In this document: in pieces, positions 29,830-41,166 of the stretch | How positions within the stretch are numbered: position 1 is the first letter of the stretch | How the letters are laid out: each line of letters starts with the position of its first letter | NCBI RefSeq assembly: GCF_003402535.2 | Contig: NZ_AP025170.1 | Location: forward strand, 744,001-808,000 | DNA from: Cupriavidus sp. P-10 | GTDB lineage: Bacteria; Pseudomonadota; Gammaproteobacteria; Burkholderiales; Burkholderiaceae | Reading direction: 5' to 3' | Length of the DNA stretch: 64,000 nucleotides | Translations under genes and position numbers: made by a program | The notes under the pieces: model-generated | Databases searched by the model: none | What the model was told of the DNA's origin: nothing | The model's input: the letters and a program-made list of their open reading frames with translations, nothing else

Positions 29830-30867
29830 GTGAAGACCACTATCCGAAACTTGCTGCCGCGTGCCGCGGCGCTGGCCCTGCTGACGCTGCCGCTGGCGGC
29901 CGCGGCACAGGAAAAGGTGCTGAACCTCTATACCGCGCGGCACTACCAGACGGACGAGGCGCTGTACGCCAATTTCACCAAGCAGACCGGCATCAAGGTC
30001 AACCGCATCGAAGGCCAGGAGGATCCGCTGCTGGAGCGCATCCGCAATGAAGGTGCCAACAGTCCGGCGGATGTGTTCATCACCGTCGATATCGGGCGGC
30101 TGTGGCGGGCCCAGCAAGCGGGCGTATTCGCACCGGTCAAGTCGAAGGTGCTGGAATCGCGCATCCCCGCCAACTACCGCGACCCGAACGGCGAGTGGTT
30201 CGGCTTCTCGGCGCGCGGCCGCGTAATCGCGTACAACAAGACCGCGGTCAAGGCAGGCGACATCGCCAACTACGAGGATCTGGCCGATCCCAGGTGGAAG
30301 GGCAAGGTGTGCACGCGTTCCAGCGGGCACGTCTACAACCTGTCGCTGGTGTCCAGCCTGATCGCCCACGATGGCGAGGCGCGTACCGAGCAGTGGGCGC
30401 GCGGCGTGGCAGGCAACCTGGCGCGCGTGCCCAAGGGCGGCGATACCGACCAGCTCAAGGCCGTGGCCGCGGGCGAGTGCGACGTGGCAATCTCCAACAC
30501 CTACTACATCGCGCGCCTGCTGAAGTCGACCAAGCCGGAAGACAAGGCCGTGGCCGACAAGCTGGGCGTGGTGTGGCCCAACCAGAAGAGCCAGGGCGTG
30601 CACATGAACATCTCCGGCGGCGGCATGCTGAAGCACGCGCCGAACAAGGAGGCGGCAGTCAAGTTCCTGGAGTACCTGGCCAGCGACGAAGCGCAGCGCT
30701 ACTTTGCCGATGGCAACAACGAATGGCCGGTGGTGCAGGGCGTGAAGATCAGCAATCCGGCACTCGACGCACTGGGCGAGTTCAAGGCCGATGCCATTAA
30801 CGTGGCCGAACTGGGCAAATACCAGCCGCAGGCACAGAAGCTGGTGGACCGCGCGGGCTTCAAGTAA
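29830..30867 (+). CDS. fbpA: Fe(3+) ABC transporter periplasmic binding protein (FbpA/FutA type)
   Basis: 345 residues from GTG 29830, preceded by GGGGAG; the signal peptide ends near AAAAQ. The mature protein begins KVLNLYTARHY and carries LLERIRNEGANSPADVFITV and the tandem Tyr motif (NTYYIAR) that binds ferric ion in the FbpA/FutA class. It ends AQKLVDRAGFK. It delivers Fe3+ to a permease. The likely partners are the permease at 31718-33361 and ATPase at 33487-34617, but a HEAT-like gene on the other strand lies between. No clear Fur box was found upstream. ATG 29791 is an alternative start. Confidence 0.9.
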   Translation: MKTTIRNLLPRAAALALLTLPLAAAAQEKVLNLYTARHYQTDEALYANFTKQTGIKVNRIEGQEDPLLERIRNEGANSPADVFITVDIGRLWRAQQAGVFAPVKSKVLESRIPANYRDPNGEWFGFSARGRVIAYNKTAVKAGDIANYEDLADPRWKGKVCTRSSGHVYNLSLVSSLIAHDGEARTEQWARGVAGNLARVPKGGDTDQLKAVAAGECDVAISNTYYIARLLKSTKPEDKAVADKLGVVWPNQKSQGVHMNISGGGMLKHAPNKEAAVKFLEYLASDEAQRYFADGNNEWPVVQGVKISNPALDALGEFKADAINVAELGKYQPQAQKLVDRAGFK

Positions 30868-30878
30868 GCCGCTGGCCA

Positions 30879-30910
30879 GGCCGGCCGTCCCCGCACGAGG
30901 ATGGCCGGCC
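30879..30910. terminator. GC-rich hairpin between fbpA and the HEAT-like gene
   Basis: 12-bp stem with one G:T (ggccggccgtcc / ggatggccggcc, 8-base loop) between two convergent stops. No T-run, so termination is uncertain. Confidence 0.4.
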
Positions 30911-30919
30911 GGTTCTGCG

Positions 30920-31594
30920 TTACAGCAGGAACCGCTTGTTTCCCTTCACCTCGATTGGCTCGACCTTGCGGAACGTCAGCTTGACGCTGCTGTCGAGCCG
31001 CCGCCCGGCCTGGCGCCGGATCAGCGCACGGTGCACCAGGCCCTTGTGGCCGACCGTGCCTTCCGCATAGGGCTGGCCCCCGGCCGTGCCCAGCGTCATC
31101 GCGGCCAGCGCCTGGTTGCGCTCCGCCGCACTTTTTTCCAGCAGCTTGTCCAGGGCCATGCGGGCACGCACCTGCGCGGCCAGCGCGGTGTCGCCGGGAT
31201 TGGCGCGGGCTCGCTCGGCGTCCCATGGCAACTTCACCTTGCCCGCCAGCCGGCGCAGCGCCGCGCGCAACTCGGCGCCGTCCATGCGGGTTTCCTGCAC
31301 GATCCACACCGCATCGTGGCGCACCGCCGCTTCGGCATCCGCCATGCTGCGCACCAGCGCTGGCTGCAGGTTGGGCGAGGTGAACTGGCGCGCGCGGCGG
31401 ATCGCATTGAGCGCGATGCGGCGCACCCGCGGGTTGGCGTGGTCGCAAAGGTCATCGATGACGCGCGCCGCAGAATCGGCGGAGTCGATCATCTCGGCCA
31501 GTTGTCCGGCCAGCGAGATTTCTTCCACGCCGCTCAGCGTGTTGCGGCTGACCAGCCGGTTCAGCTTGAACAACAGGATGTGGTATCGCAGCAT
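30920..31594 (-). CDS. HEAT-repeat-like cytoplasmic protein of unknown function
   Basis: 224 residues, almost wholly helical, without signal or membrane segment. Several helix pairs look like HEAT repeats, for instance ARVIDDLCDHANPRVRRIAL and PALVRSMADAEAAVRHDAVW. The C-terminus is short and basic (RKVEPIEVKGNKRFLL). No enzyme motif. It lies between the iron-binding protein and permease genes but on the same strand as the permease, 123 bp past its stop... the permease gene being upstream. A scaffold role is plausible for this fold but nothing specifies the partner. Confidence 0.65.
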   Translation of the reverse strand: MLRYHILLFKLNRLVSRNTLSGVEEISLAGQLAEMIDSADSAARVIDDLCDHANPRVRRIALNAIRRARQFTSPNLQPALVRSMADAEAAVRHDAVWIVQETRMDGAELRAALRRLAGKVKLPWDAERARANPGDTALAAQVRARMALDKLLEKSAAERNQALAAMTLGTAGGQPYAEGTVGHKGLVHRALIRRQAGRRLDSSVKLTFRKVEPIEVKGNKRFLL

Positions 31595-31717
31595 ACGCCC
31601 CCGTCATGCGTTCCGGCGGCAGGCGCCGAAGGACCCGGCGTGCCGCTGTTCTTGTTCCCGGGCGAGCGCCGGGCCATAAAAGGCTATCGGCGCGGCAGGG
31701 GCGGTACTTGAGGGGGG

Positions 31718-33361
31718 TTAGCGCTGCGCTTCGCGCCGGATCGTGCGCGACAGCACGATCACCGGCAGCAGGCCGACAGCGACGATCACCAGCGACGCGG
31801 TCGCGGCTTCGGTCAGGCGTTCGTCGGCAGCGAGGTTGTAGGCCTGTACGGCGAGCGTATCGAAATTGAACGGCCGCATCACGAAGGTGGCCGGCAATTC
31901 CTTCATCACATCGACAAAGACGATCAGCGCCGCCGTCAGCAGGCTGCCGCGCAGCATCGGGAAATGCACGCGCCGCAGCGTGGCGCCCGGACCGTGGCCG
32001 AGGCTGCGCGCGGCGGCGTCCATGCTGGGCGTGATCTTGCCCAGCCCGGCGTTGACCGTCTGCAGCGCCACGCCCAGGAAACGCACCAGCAGCGCATACA
32101 CCAGCGCCGCGATGCCCCCGGTCAGCAGCAGCCCCACCGACAGCCCGAACTGCTGCTGCAGCCAGCCCGACAGAGCGTTGTCAAAGCGCGCCACCGGCAC
32201 CAGCACGCCTACGGCGATAACCGAGCCGGGTAACGCATAGCCCATGCCGCACAGGCGCGTCAGCCCGCGCACCAGCCAGCCGCGCCGGCCGTTCGCGGCG
32301 CGTCCGGCGTAGCCGATCGCCAGCGCCACCAGCACCGCCGCCAGCGCCGTCGCGCTGGCCAGCAGGAAGCTGTTGCGCACCAGCCCGACAAAGCGCGGAC
32401 CGAACTGGGCATCGCCGTCGGTGAAAGCCATGCGGCACAACATCAGCGCCGGCACCAGGAAGCCGAGCAGCACCGGCACGGCGCACACCGCCAGCGCGAG
32501 CCAGCCGCGCGAGCCATCGAGCGTCCATGCCGCGGCGCGGCGCTGGTTGCCATAGACCTGCGCGCGGCCGCGGCTGGCGCGTTCCATCAGCAGGATCGCG
32601 GCGACGAACAGCAGCATGCACGCCGACAGCTGCGCCGCGGCGTTCTTGTCGCCGAGCGAGAACCACGCGCGGTAGATGCCGGTGGAAAACGTGGGGATGG
32701 CAAAGTACGCCACGGTGCCGAAGTCGGCCAGCGTCTCCATCATCGCCAGCGCGGTGCCGGCGACGATGCCGGGCCGGGCCAGCGGCAGCACCACGCGCCA
32801 GAGCCGGCTCCAGGTGCCGTGGCCGAGCAGGCGCGCGGCCTCTAGCGTGTTCTGCGTCTGCTGCAGGAAGGCGGCGCGCGCCGTCAGGTAGACATAGGGA
32901 TACAGCACCAGCGAGAACAGCGCGATGGCACCGCCCAGTGAGCGGATATCGGGGAACCAGTAGTCACGCGCTTTCCAGCCCGTCAGCTCGCGCAGCCACC
33001 CCTGCACCGGCCCGGCGAACTGCAGCGCATCGGTGTAGGCGTAGGCAATCACGTAGGCCGGCATCGCCATCGGCAGCACCAGCGCCCATTCCATCACGGC
33101 ATGGCCGGGAAAGCGGTAGGTCGAGACCAGCCACGCCGTGGTCACGCCGAGCAGCAGCACGCCCGCGCCCACGCCCAGCAGCAGCCCGATGGTGTTGAGA
33201 ACGTACTCTGCCAGCACTGTGTCGATCAGGTGGCGCCAGGTCTCGCCGGCGGGCAGCAGCACGGCCGAGGCAACCACCAGCACCGGCACGGCGATCAGCA
33301 GCGCCATCGCAAGCGTGGCCAGGGTCAGGGGGTGGAAGCGGCGGCGGCTGGGCAGGAGCAT
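31718..33361 (-). CDS. fbpB: Fe(3+) ABC transporter permease, duplicated (FbpB type)
   Basis: 547 residues with about twelve helices in two homologous halves, as in FbpB/SfuB. Each half has an EAA-type loop: AARLLGHGTWSRLWRVVLPL and AARSLGHGPGATLRRVHFPM, the contact points for the ATPase. ATG 33361 (MLLPSRRRFHP) is chosen; the frame extends to 33529, but that part would overlap the divergent ATPase gene and has odd composition. The divergent ATPase starts 125 bp away. Confidence 0.9.
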   Translation of the reverse strand: MLLPSRRRFHPLTLATLAMALLIAVPVLVVASAVLLPAGETWRHLIDTVLAEYVLNTIGLLLGVGAGVLLLGVTTAWLVSTYRFPGHAVMEWALVLPMAMPAYVIAYAYTDALQFAGPVQGWLRELTGWKARDYWFPDIRSLGGAIALFSLVLYPYVYLTARAAFLQQTQNTLEAARLLGHGTWSRLWRVVLPLARPGIVAGTALAMMETLADFGTVAYFAIPTFSTGIYRAWFSLGDKNAAAQLSACMLLFVAAILLMERASRGRAQVYGNQRRAAAWTLDGSRGWLALAVCAVPVLLGFLVPALMLCRMAFTDGDAQFGPRFVGLVRNSFLLASATALAAVLVALAIGYAGRAANGRRGWLVRGLTRLCGMGYALPGSVIAVGVLVPVARFDNALSGWLQQQFGLSVGLLLTGGIAALVYALLVRFLGVALQTVNAGLGKITPSMDAAARSLGHGPGATLRRVHFPMLRGSLLTAALIVFVDVMKELPATFVMRPFNFDTLAVQAYNLAADERLTEAATASLVIVAVGLLPVIVLSRTIRREAQR

Positions 33362-33474
33362 GCGGTGGATTCGATGGGAGCGCGCCCCCGGACAATGTGG
33401 TGTCGGCGCGGCACGCCGGCTGCCGCATTCTAGCAATGCGGCGCACACACCGGCGCAGCGCGACGCCGCGTCCC

Positions 33475-33480
33475 TATAAT
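33475..33480 (+). promoter_or_regulatory. TATAAT box immediately before the ATPase start
   Basis: A perfect -10 hexamer ending 6 bases before ATG 33487. If used, transcription begins at about that ATG, implying a leaderless mRNA or translation from ATG 33541. Confidence 0.5.
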
Positions 33481-33486
33481 GCGCAC

Positions 33487-34617
<1,131 letters not shown>

Positions 34618-34697
34618 GCCGGCGCCAGGCCCGGCACCCGAGCGCGGGACGCCGATGGTCTACACTGTGGCGTTCTGCAATCGCAAGGTTTGATGAC

Positions 34698-36092
34698 GTG
34701 GCGGACTCGCTGTTCTCCGATACCCCTGACCGTTCCCGGCAACCGCTGGCCGAGCGCCTGCGCCCGCGCACCATCGACGAGGTGATCGGGCAGCAGCATC
34801 TGCTGGGCCCGGGCAAGCCGCTGCGCGTGGCGTTCGAGTCGGGCGAGCCGCATTCGATGATCCTGTGGGGCCCGCCTGGCGTGGGCAAGACCACGCTGGC
34901 GCGGCTGATGGCCGATGCCTTCGACGCCGAGTTCATCGCGCTGTCGGCGGTGCTGTCGGGCGTCAAGGACATCCGCGAGGCCGTCGAGCGCGCCGAGCAG
35001 TTCCGCGCGCACGGGCGGCGCACGCTGGTGTTCGTCGACGAGGTGCACCGCTTTAACAAGAGCCAGCAGGATGCCTTCCTGCCGCACGTCGAGAGCGGGC
35101 TGTTCACCTTCATCGGCGCGACCACCGAGAACCCGTCGTTCGAGGTCAACGGCGCGTTGCTGTCGCGCGCGGCGGTCTATGTGCTCAAGAGCCTGGACGA
35201 TGCCGAGCTGACCCAGCTGGCCGTGCGCGCCACCGAGGAACTGGGCGGCAAGCTGGGCGAACTGAGCTGGCAGGACGAAGCGCTGCAGCTGATCGTGGCA
35301 TCGGCCGACGGCGATGGACGCAAGCTGCTGAACAATATCGAGATCGTGGCGCGTGCCGCGCGCACCGCTGGTGCCGCGCAGATCGATACCGCGCTGCTGG
35401 GCAGCGCGCTGTCGCAAAACCTGCGCCGCTTCGACAAGGGCGGCGATGCTTTCTACGACCAGATCAGCGCGCTGCACAAGTCGGTGCGCGGCTCGGACCC
35501 CGATGCCGCGCTGTACTGGTTCTGCCGCATGATCGACGGCGGCGCCGATCCGCGCTACCTGGCGCGGCGCATCGTGCGCATGGCGTGGGAAGACATCGGG
35601 CTGGCCGACCCCCGTGCCGCGCGCATCACGCTGGATGCCGCCGAGACCTACGAGCGCCTGGGCTCGCCCGAAGGCGAGCTGGCGCTGGGGCAGGCACTGA
35701 TCTACCTGGCGGTCGCGCCCAAGTCCAACGCGGGCTACAACGCGTACAACGCTGCCCGCGCGTTCGTCGGCAAGGACAAGTCGCGTGCGGTGCCGGTGCA
35801 CCTGCGCAACGCGCCGACAAAGCTGATGAAGGAGCTTGGCTACGGCCACGCCTACCGCTATGCGCATGACGAGCCCGAAGCCTACGCCGCCGGCGAGCAC
35901 TACTTCCCGGACGACCTGAAGGCGCAGGGCTGGTACCGGCCGGTGCCGCGCGGCCTGGAGGGCAAGATCGCCGAGAAGCTGCGTCATCTGCGTGAACTGG
36001 ACAACGCCTGGCACCGCGAACAGCGTGCGGCCAAGGCGCGCGAAGGTGCCAGGGACGGCAAGGACGGCAAGGATGGAGACAAGGGCGAGTAG
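34698..36092 (+). CDS. rarA: Replication-associated recombination protein RarA (MgsA)
   Basis: 464-residue AAA+ ATPase acting at stalled replication forks. N-terminal RPRTIDEVIGQQHLLGPGKP, Walker A GPPGVGKT (58-65), Walker B VFVDEVHRFNKSQQDAFLPH, sensor 1 GATTENPSFEVN, and the C-terminal tetramerisation domain (KSVRGSDPDAALYW, AVAPKSNAGYNAY). The start is GTG 34698. The last ~20 residues are charged and contain a GKDGKDGDKG collagen-like run not seen in most homologues. serS follows 113 bp downstream, the usual order. Confidence 0.95.
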   Translation: MADSLFSDTPDRSRQPLAERLRPRTIDEVIGQQHLLGPGKPLRVAFESGEPHSMILWGPPGVGKTTLARLMADAFDAEFIALSAVLSGVKDIREAVERAEQFRAHGRRTLVFVDEVHRFNKSQQDAFLPHVESGLFTFIGATTENPSFEVNGALLSRAAVYVLKSLDDAELTQLAVRATEELGGKLGELSWQDEALQLIVASADGDGRKLLNNIEIVARAARTAGAAQIDTALLGSALSQNLRRFDKGGDAFYDQISALHKSVRGSDPDAALYWFCRMIDGGADPRYLARRIVRMAWEDIGLADPRAARITLDAAETYERLGSPEGELALGQALIYLAVAPKSNAGYNAYNAARAFVGKDKSRAVPVHLRNAPTKLMKELGYGHAYRYAHDEPEAYAAGEHYFPDDLKAQGWYRPVPRGLEGKIAEKLRHLRELDNAWHREQRAAKAREGARDGKDGKDGDKGE

Positions 36093-36151
36093 TTTTCGCC
36101 AGACCCGGCGCGGTGCGCGCCATTCGCTCGTCCCGGGCCATGCGGGTGCAG

Positions 36152-37510
<1,359 letters not shown>

Positions 37511-37529
37511 AAAATCTGTTGCCGGCCTC

Positions 37530-37559
37530 TTGCACAGGTCGGTACGGTTTGGCTATAAT
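37530..37559 (+). promoter_or_regulatory. Promoter of tRNA-Ser
   Basis: TTGCAC at 37530-37535 and TATAAT at 37554-37559, spacing 18 bp, 31 bp before the mature tRNA. The best-looking sigma-70 promoter in the window. Confidence 0.75.
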
Positions 37560-37590
37560 CTTGGTTTCGCCACACGGCAAAGCAGTTACC

Positions 37591-37682
<92 letters not shown>

Positions 37683-37739
37683 CAAGAAGCTGCCCGGTCT
37701 CGACCACCGGACAGGCAACAACAGTGTAGTAAAGCTCAG

Positions 37740-37776
37740 ACCGACGCCCACGCAAGTGAGCGTCGGTTTTGTTTTT
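37740..37776 (+). terminator. Terminator of tRNA-Ser
   Basis: 8-bp stem accgacgc / gcgtcggt followed by TTTTGTTTTTT. Confidence 0.85.
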
Positions 37777-37858
37777 TGGGCGGTCGGTTTCATCGCGGCC
37801 AGCGCCTGGCCGTGCACTATCATGGCGATCCAGCGGACTGCCATGAACGAGGCCACCG

Positions 37859-38746
37859 ATGACACAGCCACCCGCCACGCCTGCCGAATTCCACGGCGAC
37901 CCCGCCGAACTCCCGAACGATCCCGACCTCATTGCCGGCATGCCATACCGCCACCACAAGGGCGGTGCCTATGCGGTCGTTGGCATCGGGCGGCTTGAGG
38001 CCGACCTCGCGCCGGCCGTCGTCTATCGCGCAATGCGCGATCCGGCATTGCTCTGGGTGCGCCGTGCCGACGTGTTCACCGAACCCGTGGCGACGCCGCA
38101 GGGCGCGGTGCCGCGCTTCGCCCCGGACTGGCCCGCGGCGCTGGCCTGCCTCGACTTCCTGCCGCGCAGGACGGTGCTGGATGTGCTGGCGCTGCATGAC
38201 ACGCCGTACCGGCACTACCACGATCGCCGCCATATCCTGGAGATGTTCGATGTTGCCCACGCGCGCGGCGTCGCGCTGGATCCGGCGCAGGCCCTTGCGG
38301 CGCTGTGCCATGACGCGGTCTATGTGCCGGGATGCGAGCACAACGAATCGGCTTCGGCGGTCCTGGTCGAGACCATTGCACCGGAGCTGGACCGCGCGGT
38401 GCTCGGCCGTGCCGCGCAGATCGTGCGCGACACGCGCACGCATGCGCCGACCATCGACGGCGCGGACACCGTGCTCGATCTCGACCTGTTCCGGCTGGCC
38501 GCGGCCCCTGACGTATTCGATGCCCACAGTGCCGATGTCTTCGCCGAGAACCGCGCCATGCTGGCTGCGCGCACCGGCCTGCATGGCGATGCGCTGCTGG
38601 CGGAGTTCAGGCGCCGCCGTGCCGCCTTCCTCGGCGAACTGGCGCAGCGGCCGCGCCTGTTCCTGACGCCGGCCTTTGCCGACTGCGAGGCGCCCGCACG
38701 CGCCAATATCGCGCGCATCGGCGGCACCGGAGTGCCGCGTGCCTGA
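37859..38746 (+). CDS. DUF1653 plus HD-type phosphohydrolase fusion protein
   Basis: 295 residues, no signal. Residues about 25-85 fit DUF1653 (YRHHKGGAYAVVGIGRLE, then PALLWVRRADVF). Residues about 115-280 resemble the HD-superfamily predicted metal-dependent phosphohydrolases of COG4339: YHDRRHILEMFDVA, the ALCHDAVYVPG His-Asp pair, and HNESASA. The two parts are often separate proteins. A GAGG site precedes the ATG. Its stop overlaps the GTG of the PAP2 gene, so they are coupled. Substrate unknown; nucleotides would fit the fold. Confidence 0.8.
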   Translation: MTQPPATPAEFHGDPAELPNDPDLIAGMPYRHHKGGAYAVVGIGRLEADLAPAVVYRAMRDPALLWVRRADVFTEPVATPQGAVPRFAPDWPAALACLDFLPRRTVLDVLALHDTPYRHYHDRRHILEMFDVAHARGVALDPAQALAALCHDAVYVPGCEHNESASAVLVETIAPELDRAVLGRAAQIVRDTRTHAPTIDGADTVLDLDLFRLAAAPDVFDAHSADVFAENRAMLAARTGLHGDALLAEFRRRRAAFLGELAQRPRLFLTPAFADCEAPARANIARIGGTGVPRA

Positions 38747-39875
38747 ACTGCCGGCGCGCGTAGGCGCGGTCGCCGATGGCTGGCTGACGCCAGGCACGGC
38801 GCTGGGGTTGCTGGGCTTATTCACGCTCGCCACGGTCTTGCTGCTGTGCCTGGTGCCGCTGCTGGTGGCGCTGCTGCGCCCGCTGGTGCGCTGGCTCGAT
38901 GGCATGCGCGTGTGGGGCGCCGGTGCCTTGTCGACGCGCGTGGCCGCACAGGATCGGCCGCGCCGGCTGAGCACGCTGACGCTGCGCGTGCTGGAGCGCG
39001 ATATCGCCGAGCTGCTGCTGGTGCTTGTTGCCGGCGCCGCGCTGCTGGCTTGCGGGGCAGCGCTGTTCTGGCTGGCCGCCGAAGTCGCGGAGGGCGAGGA
39101 GGTGGTTCACCTCGACCAGCTGGTGTTTGCGCAGCTGCGTGCATGGCGCCGCGACTGGCTCGATATCGCCATGGTCGCGGTGACCGAGCTGGGCGGTGCG
39201 CGCATCTCGGTGGCGGTCGGTGTGGCGGTGTTCGCGTGGCTGTGGTGGCGGCGCGCCTGGATCACGGCGCTGTACTGGGCCGCGGCGCTGCTCGGCGCGC
39301 GCGCCTGCGTGATGGCGCTCAAGCTCGGCATGGCGCGGGTGCGGCCGGCCAGCATCTACAGCGGGCTGGAGTCGTACTCCTTTCCCAGCGGCCACGCCAC
39401 CAGCAGCATGGTGACCTACGGTTTCCTGGCGTTCCTGCTGTGCCTGCGCCAGCCATGGCGCGTGCGCATCCCGGTGCTGGCGCTGACCGTGGTGGCGGTG
39501 GTGGCGATCGGGGTGTCGCGGCTGTACCTGGGCATGCACTGGCTGTCCGACGTGGCCGCGGGCTATGCGCTGGGGCTGGCGTGGATCGCATTGCTCGGCA
39601 CCGCCTACCGCACGCTGCACGTGCCGGCGCCGCGGGATGCGGTGGCGCCGGGGCGGCTCGGCGTGGTGGCCGCCGCCGCGGTGGTGGTGTCGTTCAGCTA
39701 CGTGGCGTGGTTCCGCATGCCGGATACGCTGGAGCGCTATCGCCAGGCCGGACCGGCCACGGCTACGGTTGCTGCGCAGCAGCCTCTTCTGGCGACGGCA
39801 GTCGCGATACCAGCAGCTGGTCGATCTTGTGATGGTCGATGTCCAGCACCTCGAAGCGATAGCCTGCCACGGTGA
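38739..39875 (+). CDS. PAP2-superfamily membrane phosphatase
   Basis: 378 residues from GTG 38739, overlapping the previous stop by 8 bases (GTGCCTGA). Several membrane helices. The three phosphatase motifs are present: KLGMARVRP, SFPSGHATS and SRLYLGMHWLSDV. The family dephosphorylates lipid phosphates such as undecaprenyl pyrophosphate or phosphatidic acid. The last ~37 residues are encoded opposite the 3' end of the convergent CorC-type gene and are of unusual composition (SCDGRCPAPRSDSLPR). Confidence 0.85.
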   Translation: MPELPARVGAVADGWLTPGTALGLLGLFTLATVLLLCLVPLLVALLRPLVRWLDGMRVWGAGALSTRVAAQDRPRRLSTLTLRVLERDIAELLLVLVAGAALLACGAALFWLAAEVAEGEEVVHLDQLVFAQLRAWRRDWLDIAMVAVTELGGARISVAVGVAVFAWLWWRRAWITALYWAAALLGARACVMALKLGMARVRPASIYSGLESYSFPSGHATSSMVTYGFLAFLLCLRQPWRVRIPVLALTVVAVVAIGVSRLYLGMHWLSDVAAGYALGLAWIALLGTAYRTLHVPAPRDAVAPGRLGVVAAAAVVVSFSYVAWFRMPDTLERYRQAGPATATVAAQQPLLATAVAIPAAGRSCDGRCPAPRSDSLPR

Positions 39876-41082
39876 TCGACTCGGACTTCTTCGGGATGCG
39901 CTTGAGCGCGTAGATCACCAGCCCGCCGGCGGTGTCGACATAGTCCTCGCCGGGCAAGGCATCGAGTTCCAGCGCCTTCTTCAGGTCCACCAGCGGCGTC
40001 ACGCCGTCGACCAGCCACGAGCTGTCGTCGCGGCGCACGATCTGCTCGTCTTCGCTGGAGTAGAGGATGTCGCCCATCAGCGCGCCGACGATATCGTCGA
40101 GCGTGACGATGCCGACCACCAGCCCGTACTCGTTCATCACCACGGCAAAGCTCTGGTGCATTTCGCGGAAGCGCGTCAGCGACTCCGACAGGGTCAGCGT
40201 GTCGGGGATCACCAGCACGTTCTTGTCGTGGTGGCGGCCGATATTGCCGATCACCGTGGCGCTTTCGTCGGCCAGCAGCAGTTGCAGGATGTCCTTGGAA
40301 TCGATATAGCCCTGCACGTCGTCCAGGTCGTGCCCGCACACCGGGTACTGCGCATGCGGCTGGTTGACCAGCTTGCGGCGCACGCTGTCGGCGCTCTCGT
40401 CCAGGCTCAGGAAGACCACGTCGTCGCGCGGCGTCATGATCGCGGTAATGCCCTTGAATTCGAGCTCGAACACGTTCTCGATCAGGTGCAGTTCATGCTT
40501 GTGCAGCACGCCTGCCTCGGCGCCGGCATCGACCATGGCGGCGATGTCCTCGGTGGTGATCTGGTCGACCGGCTTCGTCGGCAGGCGCAGCAGGCGCAAG
40601 GTGGCATCCGCGGCGGCGTTGAAGATCCACACCAGCGGCTTAAGCACGCGCAGCAGCGTCAGCATCGGGTCGATCACAGCCAGCGCGCACCGCTCGGGGA
40701 AGGTCATCGCGATGCGCTTGGGGATCAGGTCGGCAAACTGGATGAACAGCAGCGTCACAATCAGGAACGAGCCGATATTGGCCACGCGCTGCGCGTGGAC
40801 TACCTGCATATACGGCGACAGCGTTTCCAGCAGCAGGTCGGACACATGCTTCTCGCCGAGGATACCGGCCAGGATGGCCACGCTGTTGACGCCGATCTGC
40901 ACGATGGTGAAGAAATTCCCTGGCTCTTCCTTGAGCAGCAATACGCGCGTGGCGCGGCCATCGCCGCGCTCGGACAAGACTTGAAGCTTGGTGCGGCGTG
41001 CGGCGGTCAGCGCGATCTCGGAGATGGAGAAGAAGGCGCTGACCAGGACAAGAGCGGTCAGGGTCAGGACGAACATAGGCAA
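39763..41082 (-). CDS. CNNM/CorC-type membrane protein with CBS pair (HlyC/CorC family)
   Basis: 439 residues. N-terminal DUF21 membrane domain with three to four helices (FVLTLTALVLVSAFFSISEI at the start, PKRIAMTFPERC at the end), two CBS motifs (IMTPRDDVVFLSLDES and LVIPDTLTLSESLTRFREMH), and a C-terminal CorC/HlyC transporter-associated domain (DYVDTAGGLVIYALKRIPK). Such proteins act in magnesium or cobalt efflux; the old hemolysin label is not supported. It overlaps the PAP2 gene tail-to-tail by 113 bp. Confidence 0.9.
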   Translation of the reverse strand: MPMFVLTLTALVLVSAFFSISEIALTAARRTKLQVLSERGDGRATRVLLLKEEPGNFFTIVQIGVNSVAILAGILGEKHVSDLLLETLSPYMQVVHAQRVANIGSFLIVTLLFIQFADLIPKRIAMTFPERCALAVIDPMLTLLRVLKPLVWIFNAAADATLRLLRLPTKPVDQITTEDIAAMVDAGAEAGVLHKHELHLIENVFELEFKGITAIMTPRDDVVFLSLDESADSVRRKLVNQPHAQYPVCGHDLDDVQGYIDSKDILQLLLADESATVIGNIGRHHDKNVLVIPDTLTLSESLTRFREMHQSFAVVMNEYGLVVGIVTLDDIVGALMGDILYSSEDEQIVRRDDSSWLVDGVTPLVDLKKALELDALPGEDYVDTAGGLVIYALKRIPKKSESITVAGYRFEVLDIDHHKIDQLLVSRLPSPEEAAAQQP

Positions 41083-41166
41083 TCTGGCGCTTGCGACCAG
41101 TGAGTGCAGGCGGCTTGATGATGGTGCACCGCCTGTGAAGCTGTCAAATCGGGACCGGCGTGGCCG

